Positions 26,404-34,810 of a stretch of DNA of 46,261 nucleotides are shown one piece after another. The position numbers were made by a program, and so were the translations under genes. The stretch covers positions 1 to 46,261 of the forward strand of contig JBMNUL010000004.1 in assembly GCA_050946255.1 (NCBI GenBank), read 5' to 3'. The notes beneath the pieces were generated by a model. It saw only the letters and a program-made list of their open reading frames with translations. It was not told the origin of the DNA and ran no database searches. The DNA is from JBMNUL01 sp050946255. GTDB taxonomy: Bacteria > Actinomycetota > Coriobacteriia > Coriobacteriales > CADBOM01. Each line of letters opens with the position of its first letter. Positions within the stretch are counted from its first letter, which is position 1.

Positions 26404-26610
26404 AGCAGCCTCTTCTCGGATGCCGCAAGGGCACATAGGGTGCGTTCGAAATGCTCCCTCTGGCTCGGATATCCCTCTTTCCTCATTTCCCACCAGACCA
26501 TAGGGCCCGGCAGATTGAGACATCTTTCTTTGCGGACTTGAAATAGATTCATGAGACTGCGCAGCTCGTGTATCGAACATTAGCCTCCGGGTGTCCAATC
26601 GGTCAACGCG

Positions 26611-26662
26611 AATCGTGATTTCGAGGTTGACATATCACGGTTCGCAAGACAAACCGTGATTT
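26611..26662. promoter_or_regulatory. Candidate operator in the divergent promoter of system 1
   Basis: ATCACGGTT (26634-26642) and AACCGTGAT (26652-26660) are a perfect 9-bp inverted repeat with a 9-base spacer. A third copy of the half-site, CGTGATTT, lies at 26614-26621, exactly 41 bp (about four helical turns) before CGTGATTT at 26655. TTGACA at 26627-26632 overlaps the site and could be a -35 box for the rightward gene. On the minus strand TTGACC (26606-26601) with TAATGT 18 bases on is a plausible leftward promoter for the molybdoenzyme operon. Binding by the adjacent Fic-like protein is inferred. Confidence 0.6.
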
Positions 26663-26802
26663 GGAATCGATAATTGAATTTCGGTTTTGCCTCATGCCTC
26701 GTCCACCTCGTATCATTAACAAGAACCTGATGGGTGCCTGCGCGTTCGGGGCATGTCGCAGCATTTTAGAAGCACAACTGAGAGAGGGAATCTGTAAACA
26801 AT

Positions 26803-28011
26803 ATGAGTATGTTCGTGCCCCGTCCCCTTGCCAACTCCGACCTCAGGTTCCCCGACGAGCTCATGGCGTTTGCATCCGATACAGAGATAGACTACGTCCG
26901 TGCTGACGAGACCAGCGTTCGGTTTCCCTACTCTTCTGCTCTCAGGCATTCCCTCGTGCGCCTCGAATCCATCTCGACGGCAAGCATCGCCGGTCCTACT
27001 CCAGATTTGCATCTGATCATCTGGATGCTGATGCTCGACGTCATAGACCCGGACCGCAAGCCCAGGTTCGGTGCCTGCCCGTTCCCATGTTCGGAAGATG
27101 TGTTCCAGGCAACTAGCGTGGCATTTCGATATGAGAAGATATTGGAGCGAATCGTGCATTTGCCTGCAGGGCAGCCGATGACCGAGCACGACCTCCTGAT
27201 GGTCCACTCGTACCTCTCCCATGACTCCATGCAGCAGGCCGACATGAGGTACAGGGCAACGCAGTTCTCCACGAAGAAGGACGACGGCGGCAGCATCGGA
27301 ATAACGTATTGTCCTCCTTCGCCGCAAGCGGTCCCTGTTCTGATGAAGGACTTGGTCGAATACATCTCAACACCTCGGCACACGCCTACCATCCAGGCCG
27401 CCATTGCGCATTTCCAGCTGCAGGCCATCTGTCCGTTCAAGACGTCGATGGACAGCACAGAAAGGGCAGTTGCCCAGGCAATCCTGCATCAGCGTAGATT
27501 TTCCCGCCATCTGATTCCCACGATCGGGTTTCCATTGGCAAACGACTACGATGCCTACGTGCGAGCGTTGATGCCGTATCGCCATCAAAATGGGGGCGGG
27601 GCCTTCGACTTGCAGAAAGCGTTGGAAGATTGGATTCGATGTTGTCTGGACGACACGAAGAAATCAACTGCAGTCGTGCGCTCGTACATGGAAAGCCTGC
27701 GCAAGATTGTGGATTCGTATCGTGCCCGAATCGGGAGCTACAAGAAGGGGAGCGCGGTAGATGTCCTCATATCCGAGCTGCCGGGATATCCAATTATCAA
27801 CACCAAAGCGGTTATGACCCTTACGGGCAAAGGGTACACTGCGTCGAGCGAGGCTATCGCGATGCTTGCCGAGAGGGGAGTTCTCTCGCAGCTAGGGAAC
27901 TCGAAACGCAACAGGCTGTTCGAGGCACGGGAGATCATAGATGCCGAGCAGCAGATTCTGGACAATTTCCTTCCGAAGAAACGCAATCGAGCGAATTGGC
28001 AGAACTTCTAG
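26803..28011 (+). CDS. Degenerate Fic-fold protein with C-terminal winged-helix-like domain
   Basis: A 402-residue protein with the Fic_N/Fic/C-terminal wHTH layout of Fic-family proteins. The core helix HFQLQAICPF leads into C-P-F-K-T-S-M-D-S-T-E-R (residues 210-221), aligned with HPFxxGNGRxxR. The catalytic His is Cys, and the Gly-Asn-Gly-Arg anion loop is gone; only Phe212 and the last Arg remain. The usual inhibitory SxxxEG motif is also lost (STASIAG, Glu to Ala). The C-terminal 100 residues (GYPIINTKAVMTLTGKGYTA...IAMLAERGVL) look like a winged helix. It is divergent from the molybdoenzyme operon, so I infer a regulator rather than an AMP-transferase. ATG 26803 or 26809. Confidence 0.78.
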   Translation: MSMFVPRPLANSDLRFPDELMAFASDTEIDYVRADETSVRFPYSSALRHSLVRLESISTASIAGPTPDLHLIIWMLMLDVIDPDRKPRFGACPFPCSEDVFQATSVAFRYEKILERIVHLPAGQPMTEHDLLMVHSYLSHDSMQQADMRYRATQFSTKKDDGGSIGITYCPPSPQAVPVLMKDLVEYISTPRHTPTIQAAIAHFQLQAICPFKTSMDSTERAVAQAILHQRRFSRHLIPTIGFPLANDYDAYVRALMPYRHQNGGGAFDLQKALEDWIRCCLDDTKKSTAVVRSYMESLRKIVDSYRARIGSYKKGSAVDVLISELPGYPIINTKAVMTLTGKGYTASSEAIAMLAERGVLSQLGNSKRNRLFEAREIIDAEQQILDNFLPKKRNRANWQNF

Positions 28012-28234
28012 GCTCGCGGGTGGCGCTGGGCTCGCAAGCTTCGTCGGCCTCGCCAGCATGCATCAGCCGGACCAAGTCTCGCCAGCATGCATTACCCGGG
28101 ACCCCCGCTCTCGTCTTGTCTGCAACCGATCCGAGCGAGTTGAACTTTACACAAACTTTAACAAAATATTACCTTTGTCAAACTTTGAGCAGAGCGCGCG
28201 AAAATATAATTTATTCCGTTCTACATGTCTCTAA

Positions 28235-29146
28235 GTGATAAGCGAGACCTGGCAATTGCCTTCAACATATGCTCATTTCCGCTTTGGCAACGAGGTTCTG
28301 AGGCGCCTTCCGGCATGCCTGGCGGACGAGATCGAAAACCAGAAAAAGCTGTTCTTAATCGGCATACATGGCCCCGACCTGCTCTTCTATTACAAGCCGC
28401 TGTCCTCTAATCAAATCAACAGAATCGGCTACGGCTCTCACAAGCTGACAGGAGCGGAGTTCTTCGGCATGCGTGCAGAGGCTTTCGCGAACAGCCCGAA
28501 CCAAGAAGGATTCAAATCATATCTTATTGGGACGGTGTGCCACTTCGCCCTCGACAGCTTCTGTCATCCCATTATTTTGGAGAAGGCCGGAACTTCGGAT
28601 ATGTCTCATTCCGAGATTGAACTCGCGTTCGACAGGTACCTGCTGGCATGCGACGGCTTCGACCCGGTGCATCACCACTTGGTCGACCATATCGTTCCCG
28701 ATAGGGTCTCATCATCCGTTATCGCCCATTTCTACAGTCCTGCATCGTCAGAAGACATCATTCTGGCCCTCAAATCCATGCACTCATGCATCGAGCTTCT
28801 GACCTCGAGGATTCCTTTCAAACGGCAGATTTTCGATGCGGTTCTGTTTGCCACCGGCAACTACGAGAAGATGCACGGCATGCTCTTGCCAAAGAATACT
28901 GGAAATCGCTTCGGGGAGGTCAACGCCGAGCTGGAGAGGGAGTTCAACAAGGCGCTGGAAGTTGCTCCGGAGATGGTATGCGAGGTACTGGACTTCATGG
29001 GCAAAAAGACTTCTCTCGGTGGGCTTTTCCAGAAGACTTTTAGCGGGAGTTCTGAGCAGCCAGATTCAAGAACAGCAAGTGAGAAACACATCGGCAAGGG
29101 CCAGGAGCGGCACGACACTATGGGAAGAGCGGTGAAACTGTCATGA
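28235..29146 (+). CDS. Zinc-dependent phospholipase C-like protein
   Basis: A protein of about 303 residues in the zinc-dependent phospholipase C / S1-P1 nuclease-like superfamily. Typical blocks are PSTYAHFRFG at the N-terminus, GIHGPDLLFYY (His-x2-Asp ligands) and LIGTVCHFALDSFCHP with further His/Asp ligands. Then comes DPVHHHLVDHI. There is no signal peptide, so it is probably cytoplasmic, unlike secreted toxins of the wider family. The start is GTG 28235 or TTG 28256; the second would give the family-typical opening M-PSTYAHFRFG. Its stop overlaps the start of the next MFS gene (ATGA), so the two are coupled. Lipid or phosphoester substrate unknown. Confidence 0.8.
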   Translation: MISETWQLPSTYAHFRFGNEVLRRLPACLADEIENQKKLFLIGIHGPDLLFYYKPLSSNQINRIGYGSHKLTGAEFFGMRAEAFANSPNQEGFKSYLIGTVCHFALDSFCHPIILEKAGTSDMSHSEIELAFDRYLLACDGFDPVHHHLVDHIVPDRVSSSVIAHFYSPASSEDIILALKSMHSCIELLTSRIPFKRQIFDAVLFATGNYEKMHGMLLPKNTGNRFGEVNAELEREFNKALEVAPEMVCEVLDFMGKKTSLGGLFQKTFSGSSEQPDSRTASEKHIGKGQERHDTMGRAVKLS

Positions 29147-30480
29147 ACGACGAGATGGCTGAGGATATTTTGGGAGATGAAGGCGCGCGGGGTTCCAAGA
29201 TGACCAAGAAGGAGAAGTCTTGGGTTCTCTACGACGTTGGAAACTCGGCTTTCACAATGATGGTCTCCACCATCATCCCCATCTACTACAACTGGATGGC
29301 GGGGCAAGGTGGCGTTTCCTCAGTTGATTATCTTGCCTCTTGGGGATACGCAATCTCTATTGCGACGTTGATCAGTGCGGTTCTGGGAGTGCTGCTGGGC
29401 ACGATATCTGACCATAGAGGGTTCAAGAAGAAGATCTTCACTGCCTTCGTAGCTGTGGGGGCAGTCGCGTGTATTTTGCTTGGCGTAGCGCAATCCTGGA
29501 TAGTGTTCATCGTCGTGTTCGTGGTGGCCCGCATCGCCTACTCCGACAGCCTCGTGTTCTACGACTCGATGCTCATTGACGTAACAGTTCCGGAGCGCAT
29601 GGACAAGGTCTCGGCGCATGGTTACGCATGGGGCTATATCGGGAGCTGCATCCCGTTCATAGCTTGCCTGGCCCTCAATCTCTTCTACGAGGATATCGGG
29701 ATCACATTCAACACTGCGATGTTGCTCTCTTTCATCATTACGGCTGTCTGGTGGGCTGGCACGACGATTCCGCTGCTGCGTTGCTACAAGCAGATTCATT
29801 ACGCTCCTGAGGAGGGGCACCCGGTCAGTGATGGCCTCAAACGTCTTGGGCGCACGTTCAAGCAGGTCAAGCAGCAAAAACACATCTTCATCTTCCTGCT
29901 GGCGTTTTTCTTTTTCATCGACGGGGTCTACACGATCATCGACATGGCAACCGCCTATGGCACTGCGCTCGGACTCGATACCACCGGTCTTCTGCTGGCT
30001 CTTCTGGTTACTCAGTTCGTGGCCTTCCCATGCGCGATCATCTTCGGGAAGCTGGCTGACCGCTTCGCGACCGGAAAGCTCATTCTAGTCTGCATCGCAG
30101 CGTATTTCTGCATCGCGGTTTATGCGATTTTCCTCTCCAGCCAGTTCCAGTTCTGGGTGCTCGCGGTTTGCGTTGGAATCTTCCAGGGAGGAATCCAGGC
30201 AATGGCCCGGTCCTACTACGCCAAGTTGATCCCCGCCAAGCAGTCCGGGGAGTACTTCGGGTTGTTCGACATCTGCGGAAAGGGCGCTTCCGTGATGGGG
30301 TCTTTCCTGGTGAGCGCGGTCTCGCAGCTAACCGGCAGCATGAACTTGGGCGTTGGCGCGATTTCGGCAATCATGATCGTGGGATTCGTGCTGATGATTT
30401 GGTCGGACAGGCTTGCGAACGCGCATTTCTCCAAATCGGGGAAGATTGGCGATGTAACGGTTGAGGAGACTGCGGCTTAG
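29143..30480 (+). CDS. UMF1/Atg22-like MFS transporter
   Basis: A 445-residue, 12-helix carrier of the UMF1 (Atg22-like) MFS family. The diagnostic opening is WVLYDVGNSAFTMMVSTIIP. The loop 2-3 motif is GTISDHRGFKKK, then ARIAYSDSLVFYDSMLID in TM4-5 and the late block GGIQAMARSYYAKLIPAKQSGEYFG, which is highly typical. The ATG overlaps the stop of the phospholipase-like gene by four bases, implying a shared function such as handling a breakdown product. A sugar, amino acid or phosphodiester-type solute is possible; nothing in the sequence decides. A bidirectional terminator lies at 30731. Confidence 0.9.
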   Translation: MNDEMAEDILGDEGARGSKMTKKEKSWVLYDVGNSAFTMMVSTIIPIYYNWMAGQGGVSSVDYLASWGYAISIATLISAVLGVLLGTISDHRGFKKKIFTAFVAVGAVACILLGVAQSWIVFIVVFVVARIAYSDSLVFYDSMLIDVTVPERMDKVSAHGYAWGYIGSCIPFIACLALNLFYEDIGITFNTAMLLSFIITAVWWAGTTIPLLRCYKQIHYAPEEGHPVSDGLKRLGRTFKQVKQQKHIFIFLLAFFFFIDGVYTIIDMATAYGTALGLDTTGLLLALLVTQFVAFPCAIIFGKLADRFATGKLILVCIAAYFCIAVYAIFLSSQFQFWVLAVCVGIFQGGIQAMARSYYAKLIPAKQSGEYFGLFDICGKGASVMGSFLVSAVSQLTGSMNLGVGAISAIMIVGFVLMIWSDRLANAHFSKSGKIGDVTVEETAA

Positions 30481-30720
30481 AGGTGGCAATTACAGGAGGG
30501 ACAGGCTGGGGCCATTTTTCTCTCCAATCAAATCGCTGAAATTATTTGCCACTCCGCTTCGGTCAAATTGCCGTAGTCCTAATTGTTTCTAGCTGGGGAA
30601 CCTGTTCCAGTTAACCTGCTGAGCTAGGGCTGGCTTTCCGATGGTAGCCTTCCAACGGTTTTCCTCGAGCGATGCTTCGGCTGGTCAAGAACATCAACTT
30701 CTCAGAACTCGCACATGGGA

Positions 30721-30766
30721 AATAAATAACAGTGGCGGGCGAGATCATCGCCCGCCACTGCTCGTT
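30721..30766. terminator. Strong terminator between the UMF1 and surface-protein genes
   Basis: CAGTGGCGGGCGA (30731-30743) pairs perfectly with TCGCCCGCCACTG (30749-30761), 13 bp with a GATCA loop. On the minus strand it is followed by TTATTTATTT, and on the plus strand by CTCGTTTT. It ends the leftward surface-protein transcript and can also stop read-through from 30480. The 333-base gap (30481-30813) holds nothing else I can support. Confidence 0.88.
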
Positions 30767-30813
30767 TTGCATGCACGCAACAGCTCCACGGTTGGATGCT
30801 GCGAACATGCTGA

Positions 30814-33800
30814 CTAGTTCTTGGAAGCGGCTTCCACAGTTGCCGCGAACTCCTCGCTGATGGCGCCGGCGCCGCCGAGGAATGTCCCGGTGCAGATCTC
30901 ATCTTTGTTGGCCGCCACTATCTCGGTCGTGCAATATTCGCCGTGGTTTCCGCTCCTTGCGGCCTCGTCTGCGAGAATCAAGACGGTCCCGCGTTTGCCG
31001 GCCAGCGCTCCGCCGCCCAGGGCATCCGGGAAGTTCTGGCCAGTTGCCACGAACAGGTTGTCATAGGAGAGCTTCGTGGAGTTCTCCACAGAGTACTTGG
31101 CCGCTACGGCAGAGGTTTCATAACGGCTGGCGCCCGAAAGCCTCGTGCAATTGGCGCTGCCCACCTGAGACTTCACGGAGTCAGAAATCCTTGCTGTGCC
31201 GCCGACGAGAAGCACATTGTCGAATCCGCCTTCGGAGATTGCCTTGGCTGTTGCGCTGTCGAGCGTTCCGTCCTCGCCTGCGAGGAAGATCGGGTATTTC
31301 TCAGCCCATGCCAGCGGAGAGGCAGACAGAGCATCGGCGTAGGAGGTTCCGGAGACCACGATTGCGGTATTGCCCCAGTTGCCCTTGCCGTTCTCGTAAA
31401 TCTGGACAGCGGTGCTGTAACGGGTCTTTCCGCTGATTCTGGTGACAGTCAGGTTCATGGACTCGAGTTCGTTCACGACGTTGTCGGAGATGACCCCGGT
31501 TCCGCCAACGACATAGGCGTTCTTGGCGCCCAGCTTCTCGATCTCCGATACGACGGAGTCTGGAATCGAGTCCTTCTCGGTGAGGAGGACCGGAGCACCG
31601 AGCGTTCCAGCAAGACCGGAAGCTGCGAGAGCATCCGGGAAGTTGCCGCCATAGGCGATCACGACGGAATCTGAAGTGTCGAATTCGCCCGCAACTGCCT
31701 GGGCGTTGGTGTCATAGCGGGTCTTTCCGCCTATGCGCGTCCAGTCTGTGTCGGTCGCAGGCTCGTAGTCCGTCGTCAGTGTGCCAATCGTGAGCGCGCC
31801 CGTGGTCACGCCGTCTTGGAAACGGTAAACCGGGCGTTCACTATTTACGGTGTAGTCGACGGTCGCGATTGCGAAGCCCTCGTTGTTGGCGGTGGTGTCC
31901 AGGTTCGCCGGGGGCTTGACGTTGGTGAGACCAGGCGTGGCAGTTCCATTCAGCTTGACCTGAACTCCCATGTTGCCGTATCCGTTGTCGGCCATTACCC
32001 ACAAGATGTTCTCATAGGTGTCGTAGTCGAGAGCCATGGCACCGCCCAGACCAGGGTTGATGTCCGAGATCAGCGTTGCGGTTCCGTCGTTGTTGAGGGT
32101 GTATGCGTAAACGTGCCCATTCTCCTCAAGGGCAACCAGGAACACGCCGTCCTGCCTATTGGTGTAATTGGACGGGTCGAAAGCCGCGTTGGTGTTGGTG
32201 TCGTAGAGATTCTTGGCCGCATCGTCAGAGATCCACTCCACAGACTCGATTCCCATGTTTGCGGCAACGTCGCTGCCGACGGCTTCGTTGAGAGATGCCG
32301 TGAGGTCCCTCTCCTTCTGAGCCACCAGATCGGGACCAGCAGCGGTGGGGTCGACCATCAGGATTGTGTCGTAGTTGACGTTCTTCGCGCTGTTGTCGCG
32401 CTCGGAGGCAACGTACACCATCCCGTTTCCATCGACGGTGATTCCCTCGGTGTCGGGACCAGCGGCGGAGCTGTCGTTGGCATCCTTCTTGAAGCGGACT
32501 CGCTTTCCTTCCTCAAATCCATCGGCAACTGTCAGAGAGCCGTCCTTTGCCACGTCGTAGACCCAGAACTTGCCGGTTCCATTGTCAACGAGGTAGAGCT
32601 GCCCGTTGGCAAAATCGAGGCCCGAGGAGTCTGCCAGGAACTTCTGGGTGGTGTCGAAGACCGTTACATCGGCTGAGCCAGGCCATTCGATACCATCGTA
32701 GGTCGTGGTGCTGAAGTCGTTTGCGGCTCCGGGGGTTGCCTTGGAGGTGTCCTTGTATTCGGTCCCTGTCATGTCGGGATAGAGGCCAAGTGTGGTTTTA
32801 GACTCTACGCTCCAAGAGACAGATGCTATGAGCTCGCCGTCCTGGAACAGCCTCACCTCGTCACCGGACCCGCCGAGTCCGAACTTGAATCCCTCGTCGG
32901 TGAGGCCCTCGGTGTTGTACATAACGTAGTAGCCACCGGCTGCAATCGTCGTTCCATCCGGGATCGTGTAGGAATGACTGTCCTTGCTGTCCTTCATGAC
33001 GATTCCAGAGATGTCGATCTCTGAATCTGTGGGGTTGGCGAGCTCAACCCAATCCTGCCCGCTGGCGTTGACCTCATTGATCACGACAGGACAAGTGTAG
33101 GTATTTGCCGCGCCGGGCGTGGGCTTGAGTGTCATCCAGCTGCCGGTGCCATTTGGGTACCTTCCATATGCAGCTGTGGAAGTGTCGCCGCCGATTGCGG
33201 CATGCTCGGTCCAGGAATAGGTGTCGAGTATGTTCTCGCTCGCGTCATAGAGGCGGACCGAATCTCCACTGCCCAGTCCAAAAGCATTTGCGAATGTGTC
33301 GGAAGAATAAGTGCTTGTGGTGTCGTCGTAGACCATAACGGTCGTGTTGCCGTCGATCAGGAGATATCCGCCGGCGCCGATTGTCGTTCCATCGGCAATC
33401 TTGATGCGATGGTCGTCTGAATTGTCGCGCACCTCGTAGCCCGAGACGTCTACCGCCTGGGTTCCGGTGTTCATGAGCTCGAACCAGTCATCGGGCTGAG
33501 AGTCTACCTCGTTGATCGCCACGGTGTTCTCGACTGTCTCGATGTTGATAACGCCCTTGCTGGGATCCTGGTCCACGAAGGCGCCCGAGCCGTCAGGAAC
33601 TCGTGCGTAAGTTCCAGTCGCATGGGCGGTCCAGCTGTAACTGTCGATCATGTTCTGGTTGGCATCGTAGAGGGTGACCTCGTCTTGCTTGCCCAAGCCG
33701 AAAGTGAAGTTGACGTTCTCCTCGAGAACCATCACCTCGCCTGGGGCCAAGGTCGTGCCACTCGGCAGGGCCGTGGTCTCACCTGCTGTGAGGCGGGCTG

Positions 33801-34032
33801 TTCCGCCGTCATCCACCACGAACCATCCGGAGATGTCCACGTCGGTGGTGCCGTAGTTGTAGATTTCGACCCAGTCGTTGCCACCATTGGCGTCGCTGGA
33901 CTCAACCTCGTTGATCGCCACTGTTGAAGTGCTGTCCATTGGTTCGGCGTTCGTCTGGGCGAGCGCTGCGCCGGGCATGCACATCGACATGACGAGCATC
34001 GAGCTGAACACAATGCTTGCAAGTTTCTTCAT
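30814..34032 (-). CDS. Surface protein: three lamin-tail domains, propeller-like region, three CWB2 repeats
   Basis: A 1072-residue exported protein. A signal peptide (about residues 1-25) ends in GAALAQ. Three lamin-tail (LTD) domains follow, seen as NEVESSD...DWVEIYNYG, NEVDSQPDDWFELMNTG and NEVNASGQDWVELANP. Residues about 440-755 look like a beta-propeller / esterase-like phytase region (DTEGITVDGNGMVYVASE). Three type-2 cell-wall-binding repeats end it (RIGGKTRYDT, RISGKTRYST, RLSGASRYET), which bind secondary wall polymer. A phosphoester- or polymer-degrading wall enzyme is a possible role, not proven. ATG 34032 has GGGAGGA upstream. It is leftward and alone. Confidence 0.9.
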   Translation of the reverse strand: MKKLASIVFSSMLVMSMCMPGAALAQTNAEPMDSTSTVAINEVESSDANGGNDWVEIYNYGTTDVDISGWFVVDDGGTARLTAGETTALPSGTTLAPGEVMVLEENVNFTFGLGKQDEVTLYDANQNMIDSYSWTAHATGTYARVPDGSGAFVDQDPSKGVINIETVENTVAINEVDSQPDDWFELMNTGTQAVDVSGYEVRDNSDDHRIKIADGTTIGAGGYLLIDGNTTVMVYDDTTSTYSSDTFANAFGLGSGDSVRLYDASENILDTYSWTEHAAIGGDTSTAAYGRYPNGTGSWMTLKPTPGAANTYTCPVVINEVNASGQDWVELANPTDSEIDISGIVMKDSKDSHSYTIPDGTTIAAGGYYVMYNTEGLTDEGFKFGLGGSGDEVRLFQDGELIASVSWSVESKTTLGLYPDMTGTEYKDTSKATPGAANDFSTTTYDGIEWPGSADVTVFDTTQKFLADSSGLDFANGQLYLVDNGTGKFWVYDVAKDGSLTVADGFEEGKRVRFKKDANDSSAAGPDTEGITVDGNGMVYVASERDNSAKNVNYDTILMVDPTAAGPDLVAQKERDLTASLNEAVGSDVAANMGIESVEWISDDAAKNLYDTNTNAAFDPSNYTNRQDGVFLVALEENGHVYAYTLNNDGTATLISDINPGLGGAMALDYDTYENILWVMADNGYGNMGVQVKLNGTATPGLTNVKPPANLDTTANNEGFAIATVDYTVNSERPVYRFQDGVTTGALTIGTLTTDYEPATDTDWTRIGGKTRYDTNAQAVAGEFDTSDSVVIAYGGNFPDALAASGLAGTLGAPVLLTEKDSIPDSVVSEIEKLGAKNAYVVGGTGVISDNVVNELESMNLTVTRISGKTRYSTAVQIYENGKGNWGNTAIVVSGTSYADALSASPLAWAEKYPIFLAGEDGTLDSATAKAISEGGFDNVLLVGGTARISDSVKSQVGSANCTRLSGASRYETSAVAAKYSVENSTKLSYDNLFVATGQNFPDALGGGALAGKRGTVLILADEAARSGNHGEYCTTEIVAANKDEICTGTFLGGAGAISEEFAATVEAASKN

Positions 34033-34197
34033 CCATTCCTCCCTATCTGCAGTCCCACACTTACCAGTTAAATTCTTCCAAACGAAGGTAAAGACTTGGA
34101 ACCGCTAGTGTCAGCTGTTTGCAAATTCGAGTGCAGTGGCGTTATTGCTCCGGGAGTGAGTCTCTGTGTCTATTGGGCCGGGATGACGAAGATAACG

Positions 34198-34245
34198 AAC
34201 GGCCGCCAGCAGGGTTTCCCCGATTGACGGCCGTTTAGGCTTTTT
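34198..34245 (-). terminator. Terminator region of molybdoenzyme operon 2
   Basis: AACGGCCG (34198-34205) pairs with CGGCCGTT (34228-34235). TTTTT at 34241-34245 makes it a good terminator on the plus strand, and an A tract on the minus side makes it usable leftward. It lies below the leftward operon ending at 34396. Confidence 0.55.
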
Positions 34246-34258
34246 CGAACAATCGCAT

Positions 34259-34283
34259 CGGCACGGGTTTGTTATCCGTGCCG
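34259..34283. other. Second hairpin downstream of operon 2
   Basis: CGGCACGG (34259-34266) pairs perfectly with CCGTGCCG (34276-34283) around GTTTGTTAT. No T run follows on either strand. Together with the previous hairpin it fills the structured part of the 363-base gap (34033-34395). Confidence 0.5.
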
Positions 34284-34395
34284 GTGTCACGTGTTTTGCC
34301 CTATCTATTACTTCGATAGCAATGTCGATGTGGAAGATCTGATTCGCCGAGGCATGAGCTTTCTACCTCAAGACGGGCATTGCTAGCTCTGGAGT

Positions 34396-34809
34396 TTAGA
34401 TGTCCTTCTCTGCATAGAAGACTCCTGGCTTGGTGGGCTCCCAGCTTGGGAACTCATAGACATGGTAGCCCTGGCTCTTGAGCTCGCCCATGCGCTTGGA
34501 GATCGCGCTGTTCTGGTCGTCCAAATCTCCGCATGTCAGCGCCTCCGTCGTGCAGTTGTAGACGCAGAAGGGCATTCCCTCGGTCGACTCGCATCCAGAG
34601 CAGCTCTGACACTTCTGGGTGTAGATAGGCATCCACTTCATGTAAAGGTCGGGCCATTTCCCTCCCGGGACGTCGGTTCCCCCTCCTCCTATCGTTTTGA
34701 CGAACATGCGGTATTCGTCTACCGGCAAATCGTAGGCGACTTTGCAAGCCATAGCACAGGTCCAGCATCCGACGCAGCGGTTTACGTCAACGAGAATCGA
34801 GCGCGCCAT
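34396..34809 (-). CDS. [4Fe-4S] electron-transfer subunit (system 2)
   Basis: A 137-residue paralogue of the protein at 23540. Cysteines are C12-x2-C15-x2-C18-x3-C22, then C67, C70, C73, C82, C86 and C93, so it has two more than system 1. Two [4Fe-4S] clusters are expected; the extra cysteines could change ligation. The opening ILVDVNRCVGCWTCAMACK is nearly the same as its paralogue, and the GDLDDQNSAISKR block is also shared. No signal peptide or anchor. The ATG at 34809 lies one base after the TAG of the molybdoenzyme gene, so the pair is coupled. It should pass electrons to that enzyme in the cytoplasm. Confidence 0.88.
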   Translation of the reverse strand: MARSILVDVNRCVGCWTCAMACKVAYDLPVDEYRMFVKTIGGGGTDVPGGKWPDLYMKWMPIYTQKCQSCSGCESTEGMPFCVYNCTTEALTCGDLDDQNSAISKRMGELKSQGYHVYEFPSWEPTKPGVFYAEKDI

Positions 34810-34810
34810 G

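Noticed and set aside
25585..26541. Open frame of 318 codons opposite the system 1 molybdoenzyme gene (also 24805-25527)
   Set aside because: Antisense to a well-supported enzyme, no motifs, no ribosome-binding site.
31816..32676. Open frame of 286 codons opposite the surface-protein gene
   Set aside because: Antisense shadow; the reverse strand encodes clear domain repeats.
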